Source: Dolomedes plantarius (taxonomy: Eukaryota; Arthropoda; Arachnida; Araneae; Dolomedidae). From it: a DNA stretch of 64,000 nt. How positions within the stretch are numbered: the first letter of the stretch is position 1; each line of letters opens with the position of its first letter. The stretch lies in contig OU015495.1 in NCBI GenBank assembly GCA_907164885.2, positions 99,329,832 to 99,393,831 of the forward strand. The letters run 5' to 3'. Below the pieces are notes generated by a model. That model was not told the DNA's origin. It did no database searches and saw nothing but the letters and a program-made list of their open reading frames with translations. Shown one piece after another: positions 45,214 through 56,717 of this stretch. The position numbers were made by a program, and so were the translations under genes.

Positions 45214-45925
45214 GAGATTCTTAAGGGCTTCAAAATCTTTTACATTTACCCCTTCTAGCCATCCCTCTAGATAGCTTCTCAGCTCGAAAATTAAATCTTT
45301 CCATAGGGCACCTGGCCGCCTCTGGTGTTGATTTAGTTTAACTCGGAAAGTCTCCGGACTTGAAACGGCTCAGAAGTAATTTCTTTACCTGATCGTAATC
45401 ATCTGCTACCTCGACGGGTTCGCGAATAATTATTTCAGCGATCTCCGTGGGTAATAATGAAAGCAAATGCATCATTCGCTCCCCGTCCTCAACCTGAGCC
45501 TTGCGCGCCTGACGTTCGAAAAGAGTTAGGAAGAGCGAAATGTCCGACTTTTCCGGATCATATTTCTGCATTTGGGCTTTGAAATTTTGTACCGGCCTAG
45601 CGCTATCATTCTGGGATGAAGCTACACTGGCGGTTTCGGCTGCATGAGTCAACCGCAACCTTTCCAGTTCAAATTCTCTTTGTCTAGCTTCGCGTTCTAA
45701 TTCTAATTGTCTAAGCTCGGTTTTTTCGCGCTCTTCCTTAATGATTTTTATTTGAGCCCTAACGCTCTCTTCATCATATCTCGCACTGGACAAAATTCTG
45801 TCACATAGGTCACATTTCTTATCGTGATCCTCGAAATCAATCCCTAGATCATCTGAAAGAACCTGGAGATCTTCTTTCTTAAAAGTCATTAAAAATGCCA
45901 TTTTTCCTATCTCAATATAACCCAA
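45214..45925 (-). pseudogene. Gypsy-C gag with SCAN-like capsid region
   Basis: Starts at MAFLMTFKKEDLQVLSDDLG (ATG near 45901; an in-frame ATG further out at 45925 is weaker). A charged coiled coil rich in E, R and L follows (REKTELRQLELEREARQRE), then the capsid start (KYDPEKSDISLFLTLFERQA). A one-base frameshift near 45365 separates it from the continuation (SPETFRVKLNQHQRRP, LIFELRSYLEGWLE, LMVADQIKKRVPAEIRE), which runs into the pol frame. That last part matches the pattern of the vertebrate SCAN domain, which is known to derive from a Gmr1-like gag. Confidence 0.82.
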
Positions 45926-46311
45926 TTACACTAGTCCAAAACCAATTCTCCAAAATAATACACTTTAATACAATACGTTAATAAAGAATAATAAAAATGC
46001 ACTTTTCTTAATTTCTGGCACAAATACACTTAATACTCAAAACACAATATGCAATCTTCGTTCAATAACATCTTACACAATTCTACTCAGAAAAAATTTC
46101 ATGTAATACATTTCCCCACAATAACATACACTTGAAAAAAAAATTCTATGTTTTCAATAGATACACTTTTCTAAATTTTGTAACACTTCGCGACTTGTTC
46201 ATAAACCAGATCACATATAAAACCACAATGTCTCGAATTTCTCGGACTCAAGAAAAATATTACTAACGAGATGATGCTCTATCGTTTTTCGAATTTCTCA
46301 AATTTTGTTAA

Positions 46312-46672
46312 CTATAGAGTTAATTATTAAAGCAACTATTTTGTCGACTTTCTCGACCACTCGATTAACTACAGAGTTGATTAATGAAACAAATATTTTG
46401 TCGACTTTCTCGACCACTTAATCAACTAAAGAGTTAATAATTAAAACAAATATTTTGTCGACTTTCTCGACCACTTAATTAACTAAAGAGTTAATAATTT
46501 AAAACAAATATTTTGTCGACTTTCTCGACCACTTAATTAACTAAAGAGTTAATAATTAAGACAAATATTTTGTCGATTTTCTTGACCACTTAATTAACTA
46601 AAGAGTTAATAATTTAAAACAAATATTTTGTCGAATTTCTCGACCACTTAATTAACTAAAGAGTTAATAATT
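46312..46672 (-). repeat. Six-copy 57/58-bp array in the Gypsy-C leader
   Basis: The core TTTTGTCGA(C/A/T)TTTCTCGACCAC starts at about 46338, 46396, 46453, 46511, 46568 and 46626 (spacings 58, 57, 58, 57, 58). Between cores is the dyad TTAATTAACTAAAGAGTTAA. The array lies between the primer site and gag, in the transcribed leader. Confidence 0.9.
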
Positions 46673-46874
46673 AAAAAAACACTTCAAATACACATTTGCC
46701 TCTAGAGAATGAAAAAACAAGTACCTGTCCTCGAAGCTTGCTTCTCTCCTCGGGTATGCTGGCTTTCTCGGCTTAGTAGGAATGGCTCCACACTAGTCAG
46801 GCACTGTTGAAAGTTCGAATTATCGTATGCGCACACACTCACAGTCTTGCACAATCACTCACTAAAGTTGGGTT

Positions 46875-46892
46875 CATCTGTTGCTGCCACCA
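46875..46892 (-). promoter_or_regulatory. Gypsy-C primer binding site (probable)
   Basis: Minus strand TGGTGGCAGCAACAGATG begins 22 nt inside the 5' LTR end. The plus strand here (GGTTCATCTGTTGCTGCCAC then CA) looks like a tRNA T-arm and acceptor end with CCA. I cannot name the tRNA. Confidence 0.65.
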
Positions 46893-46914
46893 TAAATTCT
46901 AATATTAGTTTAGC

Positions 46915-47919
46915 TGTAACATATTCCGTGCTTGGTGTCAAAGCCGACACGCTAGGTAGCGTCACACCGGTTATGTATAGTTATAAACAGCTTACTAATA
47001 AGAACTTGTTACACTGATATCAATTTATTAGGGATTCTGGATTAAAATACTTCACGATTAGGTCGTGTTCTGGAGCATCAATTTACATTAATAATGTCCG
47101 TTGAAGTCTGCGATGCACGTTAAAGGATGTTCGCTTAGCTGGCTGGATGCTCTGTCGCTACGGATCTTAGATCGGGCCTTCAGGCAATAAAGCTCTAATT
47201 GTAGAAGTCTCAGTTGCTAGGAACGGATTCCACTCTTCGGAACAGGCTGGAATGAGGCGAACTCGAACTCCAAACGCAATTTGATCTAATTATCACAGAG
47301 TAGTGGACGGCTCGTCCCACACTCACCAAAGAAGCTAGCTGCTTCGAAAATAGGAAAGATCAAGCTTTGATCTCCAAACGACCCTTCTCAGCGAGAAAAA
47401 GGTCTTCTTCACGCAGAGGGCTGAGCCTCCAAAAAATATCAAAGTCACTCAAATTGAATGGAGCTAGGAGATCAGCTATCACTCCTAACTCTGGCTTCTA
47501 ATCTCTCGTCTCCAATCCGGCTTTCAAGCTCTCGTCGGCTTATTTAAAAGCTTGATCCCTGGCGGAATTTCTAACAGCCTCCGTCTCTCAAGCTCGATTC
47601 GGATAGGCTGGTTCGCCTAAGCCTTGTGCAAAACGATACTTGTTCTTTATATCGTCATCGCTGGTTGGGTCATTAAGGCGTCTCATAAGGGGGATGGTCT
47701 GCCTTTGTTAGTTTTTTGTGTTATAGTGTCTTCGCTCTAGACATCGGTGCGCCTAACTATTGTAAGTCGCTCCTCGTATGCGAGTCGAAAAGCTGACCCT
47801 TTTGTAAGCCACCCCTCGGAAGGGGAAAACTATTGCATCTTCGCAGTCTGCCGATGGCTTACTCTGTTTCAAGCCGAGGTTAATAAATTTCCTGGGCCAT
47901 GAAAAGGGGAAGTGCCACT
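46915..47919 (-). repeat. Gypsy-C 5' LTR
   Basis: 1005 bp. It differs from the 3' LTR by a low percentage of substitutions; the outermost base changed (CCACT instead of CCACA). Confidence 0.93.
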
Positions 47920-49496
47920 GTACCCATGGGGTATGTCACTGTAAAAGTAGAATATAAAAATCAAATTTTGAATTTGGACTTATTGTAAAGGAAAACTTGG
48001 ATACGATTCTAGGTCGCGAATGGCTTTATAAGATAAATCTTGATTAGAATGCCATAGAAACATTAAAAGTGGAAACTAAAGTGAACTTAAATAAACTTTT
48101 GGAGGAATATTAAGGAATTTTTGATAACAAACTTGGGGAAATAAACAACCACGAAGTTAAGTTGGAATTGAAACCAAATGTCAAACCAATATTTTGTAGG
48201 TTTAGAACGGTACCCTTTGCTCTAAAAAGTCGAGTCGAAAACGAAATCGAAAGACTAGAAAAAGAGGGCATCATAGAAAAGGTAAAAAGTTCGGAATGGG
48301 CTACGCCTGTGGTACCAATTGTTAAGCCGGATAGTAGCATACGTCTATGTGCGGATTATTCAGTTACCCTAAATGCAAATTTAATTGTACCTCAGCACCC
48401 CTTACCAAGACTCTAAGAAATATTCACAAGCTTGAATGGGGGAAAACAATTTTCAAAAATACACTTCAAACATGCATATTTGTAAATGCAAGTTCATCCT
48501 GAAAGTCAAAAATTGTTAAAAATTAACACGCATAAAGGATTGTTTATCTGTAAAAGGCTGATGTATGGGTTAAATGGAGCACCTACCATTTGGCAGCGCT
48601 ATGTTGATGGGTTGTTTCAAGGCATAGACTTTGTTAAGGTATTTATGGATGATGCGAGAATCACCGGAGTTGACGAAAGTTCACATTTTAAAGCTTTAGA
48701 AATTTTTTTTAAAAGTATAAAGAACGTGGCCTAAAACTTAATTTAAGTAAAAGTCAGTTTTTTCAAAATGAGATTAATTTTTTGATACATAAAATTGATT
48801 CTAATGGATTACACAAAACTGATGAAAAAATTTCTGCTATTGTGAAAGCCCCGATACCTAAGGATGTACAGGAAGTAAAGAGATTTTTGGGATTAGTAAA
48901 TTTCTATGGGAAATTCTGTCCAAATTTGGCTACTATAGCAAATCCTCTAAATAACTTAACTAAAAAGGGAATCAAATTTAATTGGTCTAGGGGTTGTCAG
49001 GATGCTTTTGAGCAAATAAAAAAGAAATCTGTTCACCTAGAGTGCTCGTTCATTATGAACCAAACTTACCTCTATTGCTGGCAACAGATGTTTCACCAGT
49101 TGGTGTAGGTTGTGTGTTATCTCACCTACTGCCAGATGGAACAGAAAGACCAGTAGCCTTTACATCAAAGACTTGCAAACAGAACAGAAACAGAACGAAA
49201 CAGAACAGAAATACTCCCAAATTGACAAGGAAGCTCCTGCAATAGTATGGGCAGTAAAGAAGTTTTATTTGTATTTAAAAGGCAGAAGATTCACCTTGAT
49301 AACCGATCATAAACCGTTAGTTGCAATATTTGGATCAAAGCGAGGATTCCCAATACTAACAGCTATCAGACTTTTACATTATGCACTAACCTTGCAGTCT
49401 TTCCAGTTTGACATAGTTTATCGAAATACTAAAGACCACGGGAATGCAGATTTTCTCTCTCGATTTCCCAAAACTTCAGAAGAATTAGAAGTCTAA
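47920..49496 (+). pseudogene. Gypsy-A2 pol: protease end, RT, RNase H (broken)
   Basis: Resumes A2 after Gypsy-C. RT begins at FCRFRTVPFALKSRVENE (about 48192), with the TAA at 48414-48416 shared with A1 after PLPRL. Then MQVHPESQKLLKINTHKG, VFMDDARITG and, after frameshifts near 48715 and 49090, RNase H (IVWAVKKFYLYLKG, LITDHKPLVAIFGSK). An AGAAC-type microsatellite has expanded near 49185. Not translatable as one protein. Confidence 0.88.
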
Positions 49497-50850
49497 GACG
49501 ACATTACGATGTTCCAGATGTCGCAAATTGAAACCCTACCTATAACTTCAAAGGATTTGCTTGAAGCAACAGGGAAGGATTAGGAATTGGGTCTACTTTT
49601 GGAAGCCTTGAGGAAGGGCCAACATTTAGAAGGGAGAGAAGCCCAATATACCATAGAAGATGGATGTATTATGTACGGGCAGAGAGTCTGTGTTCCAAAG
49701 ATATACCAGAAAAATGTCTTGGAAGAGTTGCACCAAGGGCATCTGGGTATGGTTAAGATGAAGGCGATTGCCAGGTCGTTCGTTTATTGGAAAAGCATCG
49801 ATAAAAACATCGAAGAAGCTGCAAGAAATTGTTTTGACTGTGCCAGACATAAAGCTGATCCAGCGAAAGTGAATATCCATCATTGGGAATACCCGAGTAC
49901 GCCCTGGGAGCGTGTACATGTGGATTTTGCTGGTCCTATATTTGAATATATGTTCCTGTTAATAGTGGATGCACATTCCAAATGGTTGGAAGTTTACCCG
50001 ATGAAGAAAACCACAACAAACAAAACCATCGAGTGTCTCAGAGACAGCTTTGCGAGATTTGGGTTGCCAGTTGTACTAGTAAGTGACAACGGACCACAGT
50101 TTTTATCTTACGAATTTCAGAGATTTATGCTGAATAATTGCATAAAACACAAAACTAGCGCACCATTCAAGCCGTCGAGCAATGGTCAAGCAGAAAGCTA
50201 TTTATATACACTGAAGCAATCACTGAGAGCAATGCAAAATTATGATGGTAGTATGGAACAGAAACTAAGTACATACTTATTGCAATACAGGAAAGCTCCA
50301 AACGTTACGACAATGCACAGTCCATCCATACTATTCTTTAAACGTGATATTAGAACAAGGCTTGATTTACTTTTACCTGACATAAAATCAAGAATCCAGG
50401 AAAAGGTAAGAAAGGGTGTATTTGAATTTCAAGATAGAAAATTCAATATTGGTGATTCTGTGGCAGTCAGAGATTACCGAGCAGCTAATTCAAAATGGAA
50501 GTTTGGACAAGTTGTAAATCAAAACGGTGCTCTCCACTATACCATTGATGTTCAAGGCATACTTGTGAGAAGGCACGTTGGTCAAATTCGTTCAGTGGGG
50601 AATCAAGTGCAAGAAAGTGATTCCGTACGAAATGTATTTTGTAGGTTCCCTACTGGTAATTTTACTGAGAATGCCTCAGAAGTCCAGCACAGTGATAGTT
50701 CTACCTCTCATCAGGGTCCAAATAAAAAGGCTGAAGTTTCAGCTTCGCCAGCAGTGCCATCAGCTGATATCCCTGTTCAGGACTCATCACCAGTGCGCTC
50801 AAAACCGTCATCGACTCAAACCAGTGCACCTTCAGGCCAGTCTAGTACAC
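49497..50850 (+). pseudogene. Gypsy-A2 pol: integrase
   Basis: An almost continuous integrase frame from 49587. H2C2 region (HQGHLGMVKMKAIARS; CFDCARHK), catalytic Asp in HVDFAGPI and VSDNGPQF, Glu in SSNGQAESY. The C-terminal domain follows (YTIDVQGILVRRHVGQIRSV) with an S/T/P-rich tail. Unlike A1 it has CAG, not TAG, after SYEF. The tail is cut by Gypsy-D at 50851; 56678-56717 and 59456-59510 carry its last codons. Confidence 0.9.
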
Positions 50851-51112
50851 TGTAGTATCTGCGATGCTACGACCCCCGGCAGAGTGTCTGATAATTTGGC
50901 AAATGATCACCAGATCGCGCCTACGTCGGCCAATGATATTCATTCCTTCCCAGCGCTCAAGGAGAACGAAAAAGAGACTCTCTCTCTCGTTTGTATGGCA
51001 GCGGACGTTGCATATTATTTTCTATGCTAAGTTCTGTTCAATAAATATAGTTTTTTTTAATGTGGAAGATATCATCAGTTATCCTCACCGAACACGCTAC
51101 ACCTTCACTAAA
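50851..51112 (+). repeat. Gypsy-D 5' LTR
   Basis: TGTAGTATCTGCGATG to TTCACTAAA, with an AATAAA polyadenylation signal at 51040-51045. It does not end in CA. The primer site starts TGGTGACTATGGACTTC at 51114. Confidence 0.92.
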
Positions 51113-51276
51113 ATGGTGACTATGGACTTCTGCTGATTAAAAACTTTTTCGTGTCGACTCATCACTATCGGTTTGGACTACTTTCGTTTTGTGAACATTT
51201 CGTTAACCCTCGCAATGGCTGAACAATCGGCAGTGAAAATGCCTCCGTTCAATTTAGCCGATCCCCACCTCTGGTT

Positions 51277-52425
51277 TAGGGATGGGACATCGATGTCGAT
51301 GTTTTCAAAACATCGATGTTATAAACATCGATTTATTGAAACCGATTTTTTTTCAACATCGATGTTTTGTGCTCGATGTTTTATGATGGTCGATGGGTTT
51401 TTTTAAATTAAAAAACACCATAATAAAAAAATTAACCACCTAGCATAATTTTCACACTCAGTAAATGTAAGTCTGAATTCTGAAAATGATGAATACAAAA
51501 GGAGGAACGGTCCCCTTGCAGCGAGATAAATGGCAATTAACAACCAATGAACCAATTAGAGCGCTTGGAATGTTCTCGAGACTCCAGAACCTTCCATGGG
51601 GTTTTATTTTATAAATAGTATAAACACGAGAGCGGCCGTTTAAGTTTTTGTTTTGTTCTGGTTTTATATAAGTTTACGATAATATTATTAGTAAGATGCC
51701 TCCCAAAAGTACCGTTTGGAACTATTTTTCCAAAACCTCTGACAAATTGGCAAAATGCAATATTTGCCTAAGTCCCTCAAATTTCTGGCAATGCCACAAA
51801 TTTATCTAGACATTTGAAGGCAAAACATGGTGATATTTACAACGAGTATTTTGCGTTATCAGTGAAGCCTAAGGCAAAAAGTAAACTACATAATCCAGAT
51901 GCTGCAGTCCCAGCCATTCCAAGCGTTTCGGTGACTGAAACGGAACATAGAAAAAACCGTAAGTTCGTATTCCAGTATTCCTAGGTTCTATCAAAAAACT
52001 TTGAAAAACAGTTTCAAAAAGGTAATTTCTTTTAAAGATGGTGGAGATATGCGCAGCAAAATTCCTCAAGCTATTCTTTACATAATTTGTAGAGATTCTC
52101 AGTCGATTTCAATCATTGAAGACGAGGATTTTAAACCTTTGTTGAAAGTTTGTGTGCTTATATATACTGTTTCACCACGAAGAACAACAGATTTAATGAT
52201 TGATCAGAAGTACGAAATAGTGTTACTTATGTTAAAAGAGTGATTGAGCAATGTCTCAAATTTGTGTCTCACAATAGATATTTGGACGGAAACATCGATG
52301 TTCAAAAACATCGATGTTTAAAAACATCGATGGTTTTGGGGCGATGTTTTATTGGCATCGATGTGTTAATATTGAATATCGATGTATCAAAACATCGATG
52401 TTTTGTTGTCGATGTCGCATCCCTA
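51277..52425 (+). mobile_element. hAT-X2 inside Gypsy-D gag
   Basis: 1149 bp with perfect 8-bp duplications CTCTGGTT (51269-51276, 52426-52433). Ends TAGGGATGGGACATCGA and, reverse-complemented, TAGGGATGCGACATCGA, with the same ATCGATGTTTT-rich subterminal arrays as hAT-X1. It is longer than X1 and keeps more transposase. Confidence 0.95.
51696..52300 (+). pseudogene. hAT-X2 transposase N-terminal half (broken)
   Basis: BED finger from ATG 51696 (STVWNYFSKTSDKLAKCNIC), frameshifted by a missing T. At 52001-52243 comes a hAT segment IPQAILYIICRDSQSISIIE then DEDFKPLLK, the conserved region before the catalytic core. The sequence reaches an LTIDIWTE-like stretch at about 52265, just where the first catalytic Asp lies, and then goes straight into the right end. 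The catalytic core and dimerisation domain are deleted. Confidence 0.8.
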
Positions 52426-53151
52426 CTCTGGTTCCACATGGTGGAAGCAACGTTTCAGCTTGCGACTCCGAAACCCATCACAGAAAGCAAGACCAAATTT
52501 AATTATTTCTTATCCCTTCTCCTTCCTGAAGTTTCTGCTACCGTTCGAGACGTCATCATTAACCACGACAAGGACGATCCTTACAAAATATTGAAGGAGG
52601 AAATAATCTCAACGCTGCGGAGAAACCAAAACCCAAGAACTGCGCCGTTTGCTGGCTGGGGAGCAGCTCGGAGACAGAAAACCAACTGAACTATTGCGCA
52701 GTATGCAACGAAGAGCAGAATCCCACAACATTTCGGATTCTTTGTTACTGGAACTATTTTTGAACCAGTTACCTTCCAACGTTCAAACAATTTTGGCTTC
52801 TATTCCATCTTTAACTCCACTGAAAGCGGCGGAAGTATCAGATCGTATAATTGAAGTATCTTCATCAGAAGTAAGTCAGATTTCCACCAAGAACTCTATA
52901 TCTAATAATAATGAATCCACATTATTGACCGAAATTAAAGCACTTCTTAAAGAAGTTGCTGCTTTGCGAAAATCGAGAAGCTCATCTCGAAACCGAAACT
53001 CCTTTCATTTTCGGAATCGAAAGAACAGTGTTTCATCTTCTCCTCATAGAGATTCAAAAATGTGTTTTTATCACAGAAGATTTAAATCGAACGCAAGAAA
53101 ATGTGTCCAGCCCTGTAACTATTAGGAAAATGCCAGCGGGCAAGAGTAACG

Positions 53152-54553
53152 GTGACTTATGTCTTGCCGCCAACAAACTGTCGCCTCTTTATCCGTGACA
53201 GAACAACAAATGTATCTTTTCTCATCGATACAGGAAGTGATTGCTCAATCATTCCTGCTACTAAAAATGAAAAGAAGCTTACACCGATTCAAACTTTTAC
53301 AGCTGCTAATAATTCTTCAATCAAGGTTTTTGGAAAGAAATTGTTAACTTTGGATTTTGGTCTTCGTCGAAAGTTCGTGTTTCCATTTTACATTTGCGAT
53401 GTTTCGAATGCAATAGTAGGTGCTGATTTTCTGTACTATTTTAATTTGAAACCTGACGTTAGAAATCGTCGTTTAAATGATATTAATACTAAGTTAAATT
53501 GTCATGGTATTTTTAAACATTCTGAAATTGTTTCCCCAAATAACGAAGCCTATTTGTACTGACCAAATTATTAAACATAATGTTGTCCATCATATCGAAA
53601 CTTTTGTCTCACCAGTTTTCGCTAAACCTCGTCGTCTCGCACCGGATAGGTTAAAAATAGCGAAAACTGAATTTCAACATATGATAGATTTAGGCCATAT
53701 GCGCCCATCTAAAAGTAATTTTTCTTCTCCTTTACATTTAGTGCCCCAAAAAGGCAGTTTGGACTGGCGTCCAGTAGGCGATTATCGCGCTTTAAATTCT
53801 CAAACAATTAAGGACAAATATCCTATTCCTAACATCATGGATTTTACGAGTGAATTGCATGGCACCAAAACATTTTCTCATATCGATTTAATTAAAGCAT
53901 ATCATCAGATTCCTATCGCGCCTGAAGATATACATAAAACCGCGATTATAACTCCTTTTGGCTTATTTGAAAGCACGCGAATGCAGTTTGGTCTCTGCAA
54001 TGCTTCTAGTACATTTCAAAGATTCATTGATGAAGCCGTCAGGGGTCTGGATGGTGTATATGCCCTCATTGATGATATATTAATTGCATCTTGTTCTCAT
54101 GAAGAGCATGTACAGCATCTAAGAGCACTTTTCAATAGATTAGATTATTATGGTTTGACAATTAATCCTTCTAAATGTTCTTTTGGTCAAGATAATTTAA
54201 ATTTTTTAGGATTTAAAATTTCTGAAAAAGGCTTAGAACCTTTGACTGATCATGTTGATGCAATTTTAAAATTTCCCAAACCTGATTCAATTACTCAATT
54301 ACGTAGATTTTTAGGATCATATAATTTTTATAGACGTTTCATTCCTAAAGCGGCTCATATTTTGTCACCTCTAAATAAATTTTTAGAAGGGAAACGAAAT
54401 AAAAAGAAATCAACTAGATCATCTAAAAAGCCAGATCCACCTTTAAATTGTTCTGATGAAGCTAATAAATCATTTTCTGGCACAAAACAAGCTCTCGCTG
54501 ATGCAACACTTAAAATATCCCATACCTGGTGCTCAATTAAGCCTATGGACTGA
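53152..54553 (+). pseudogene. Gypsy-D protease and reverse transcriptase
   Basis: The protease has SFLIDTGSDCSIIPA and ends AIVGADFLYYFNL. After a frameshift near 53510-53560 comes RT: FAKPRRLAPDRLKIAK, WRPVGDYRALNSQTIKD, FSHIDLIKAYHQIPI (first Asp), FGLCNASSTFQRFID and ALIDDILIAS (catalytic DD). The connection LRRFLGSYNFYRRFIP leads to a lysine-rich insert (RNKKKSTRSSKKPDPP). The frame breaks near 54540 in front of RNase H. Confidence 0.9.
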
Positions 54554-55171
54554 TGCATCAGATGTTGCAATTGACAGTTCACTAATGTAATTTCATGACA
54601 ATAAATGAGAACCAATAGCTTTCTTTTCCACTAAGTTAAGTAAAAGTCAAATAAATTGGTCAACATACGATCGCGAATTATTGGCAATATATGCTTCAAT
54701 AAAAAAATTTCGTCATATGCTTGATGGCAGAATTTTTTCCATTTTCACAGATCAAAAACCTCTTATTTACGCGTTCAAACAAAAACCAGATAAATGCTCA
54801 CCGCGTCAATTAAGACACCTAGATTACATATCTCAATTTTCAACAGATATTCACCATGTTAAAGGCAGTGAGAACATTATTGCAGATACTCTTTCAAGGA
54901 TTGAGATAGATACGATTTCTAAACCTCCAACTTTAGATTTTAAAAAACTTGAGCAAGAACAACAAAACGATTTGGGATTAAACCAAATATTAAATTCAAA
55001 TGATACATCTTTGAAATTACAAAAACATTACTTTCCCCTAGAAGATGTAAATTTAATATGGGATTTTTCAACAAAACAACCACGACCATTTATTCCACAA
55101 TCTTTTAGACAAACTATTTTTGATAACTTACATTTTTATCTCATCCTGGCGCATTTTCAACCACAAATTTA
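54530..55171 (+). pseudogene. Gypsy-D RNase H
   Basis: LWTDASDVAI at 54539, a TGA at about 54606, then STYDRELLAIYASIKKF, FTDQKPLIYAF and ENIIADTLSR. These are the RNase H catalytic motifs in order. A linker then leads to the integrase zinc region, broken by a frameshift near 55140-55170. Confidence 0.88.
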
Positions 55172-56224
55172 ATTTCAAAACGTTTTGTCTGGCCTAACAT
55201 GAAGGTGGATATCAAAAATAAAGTTCGTTCTTCTGACAAATGTCAGCGAGAAAAAGTATTTAAACACACCAAAGCTCCACTCAGCACATTTGCTCAACCT
55301 GACGCTCGATTTTCCCACATCCATTTAGATTTCATTGGTCCCCTTCCAATTTCTGATGGTAAACAATATTGCCTTACAATAATTGATAGATTTACCAGAT
55401 GGCCTGAAATAATTCCCACGACTGACATGACAGCCGAAACAACCGCTCAAGCACTTATGCACGGCTGGATATCCCGTTTTGGTACACCTGTAACAATAAC
55501 GACTGATCAGGGACGGAATTTTTAGTCAAATCTTTTCCGTGAATTAACAGAAATTTTGAGCTGTCATCGTATCCATTCCAATTCTTATCATCCTCAAAGT
55601 AACTGTATGATAGAAAGATTTCACAGGCAACTTAAAAGTTCAATAATAGCCCATGAAAATAACAAATGGGCGGAAATTTTACCCGTAGTTTTATTAGGCT
55701 TTCGTACAGCTTTAAAAGTAGACATCAATGCAACTTGTGCACAACTGGTTTACGGTACATCATTACGATTACCTTCAGATCTCTTAAGCACAGATTCTTT
55801 ATCTCCACCAGTAACACAAAATTATGTAACAAATTTAATGTCTATGATGAGAAAATTAAACCCAATAGCTGCATCCACACACGGTAACAATAATTTCTAT
55901 GTGAACCCAAATTTAAAATCATGTTCTCATGTATTTTTAAGAAGTGACAAAATTCGTCCTCCAGTAACAGCTCCATACACCGGACCTCATTTGGTAATAG
56001 AACGTTTTCATAAAACATTTGTAATTGAAGTTAATGGTAAAAACACAACCGTATCAATTGATCGGATTAAACCTGCTTTTCAAATTTCTGAAAAAGTAAA
56101 GTCCAATCCAATACCATTCATTACGAATCAGTTACCACAAACAAATGAGAAGAAACCCACTATAACCAGATCAGGTCGACGAGTACATTTTCCTAAATAT
56201 CTAGTGAAAGAATATATCATATAA
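55172..56224 (+). pseudogene. Gypsy-D integrase
   Basis: The zinc region is damaged (SSDKCQREK in place of C-x2-C). Catalytic residues are in [17 protein letters not shown] (followed by an in-frame TAG at 55523-55525) and QSNCMIERFHRQ. The C-terminal domain includes YTGPHLVIERF and the ending TRSGRRVHFPKYLVKEYII, usual for this group. Confidence 0.9.
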
Positions 56225-56393
56225 GTCATTGATTTTATAAGAGATTTGTTTATTGTATGTCATTTGTATTTTGCATCTGTATTTTGTATATCTGTATTTT
56301 CCTTTCAACTTGCATTTTTCTTTTATCATCATGTATTTCTTTCAACTGTTCATTGCATTTTTGTTTTAAAATTTCCAAGTATCGTGACTCTGT

Positions 56394-56677
56394 CACTGGG
56401 GGGGGGGGGATACTCTGTAGTGTCTGCGATGTTACGACCCCCGGCAGAGTGTTTGATAATTTGGCGAATGGCCACCAGATCGCGCCTACGTCGGCCAATG
56501 ATATTCATTCCCTCCCAGCGCTCAAGGAGAGCGAAAAAGAGACTCTCTCTGTCGTTTATATGGCAACGGACGTTGCATATTATTTTCTATGTTAAGTTCT
56601 GTTCAATAAATATAGTTTTTTTTAATGTGAAAGATATCATCCGTTATCCTCACCGAACACGCTACACCTTCACTAAA
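56394..56677 (+). repeat. Gypsy-D polypurine tract and 3' LTR
   Basis: A run of G ending in A (to 56410) precedes the LTR, which starts at 56416 (TGTAGTGTCTGCGATG) and matches the 5' LTR at about 94-95% by eye. Confidence 0.9.
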
Positions 56678-56717
56678 GCACCATCAGTGCACGACATCCC
56701 AAGCCATGTGCCTAGAC
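56678..56717 (+). pseudogene. Gypsy-A2 integrase tail, isolated piece
   Basis: Forty bases encoding VHDIPSHVPR as in A1, stranded between Gypsy-D and hAT-B2. Confidence 0.88.

Larger units (their letters stand above)
41827..47919 (-). mobile_element. Gypsy-C, Gmr1-like Ty3/Gypsy element (internally deleted)
   Basis: 6093 bp, inserted in A2 with duplication GTAC (41823-41826, 47920-47923), coding on the minus strand. LTRs are 46915-47919 (5', 1005 bp) and 41827-42899 (3', 1073 bp, with a 68-bp extra patch). The gag has a SCAN-like capsid segment. In pol, the integrase H2C2 region comes before RT/RNase H, and RNase H is the last domain before the stop. This copia-like order in a Gypsy element defines the Gmr1-like group. 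Most of the integrase core and the RT fingers/palm are deleted. Confidence 0.88.
51215..53125 (+). pseudogene. Gypsy-D gag, split by hAT-X2
   Basis: Starts MAEQSAVKMPPFNLADPHLW at 51215, the usual opening of a large arthropod Gypsy group. hAT-X2 (51277-52425) separates it from the rest, which resumes in frame as HMVEATFQLATPKPI. A frameshift near 52635 precedes LLAGEQLGDRKPTELLRSMQ and the S/N/R-rich tail (RSSSRNRNSFHFRNRKN). It ends at YHRRFKSNARKC, a C-x-H remnant of the knuckle region. Confidence 0.9.
50851..56677 (+). mobile_element. Gypsy-D, second Ty3/Gypsy family
   Basis: 5827 bp on the plus strand, inserted in the A2 integrase tail. LTRs 50851-51112 and 56416-56677 are both 262 bp. 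The flanks ACAC (50847-50850) and GCAC (56678-56681) look like a 4-bp duplication with one change. Gag, protease, RT, RNase H and integrase come in the normal Gypsy order. hAT-X2 sits in gag. Several frameshifts and stops make it inactive. Confidence 0.93.

Noticed and set aside
46312..46672. CRISPR-like array
   Set aside because: Spacers are as similar as the cores and the array is inside a eukaryotic retrotransposon leader; it is a minisatellite.
41827..47919. Gypsy-C as a retrovirus with an env gene
   Set aside because: Only about 380 bp lie between the pol stop and the polypurine tract, with no signal peptide or membrane segment.
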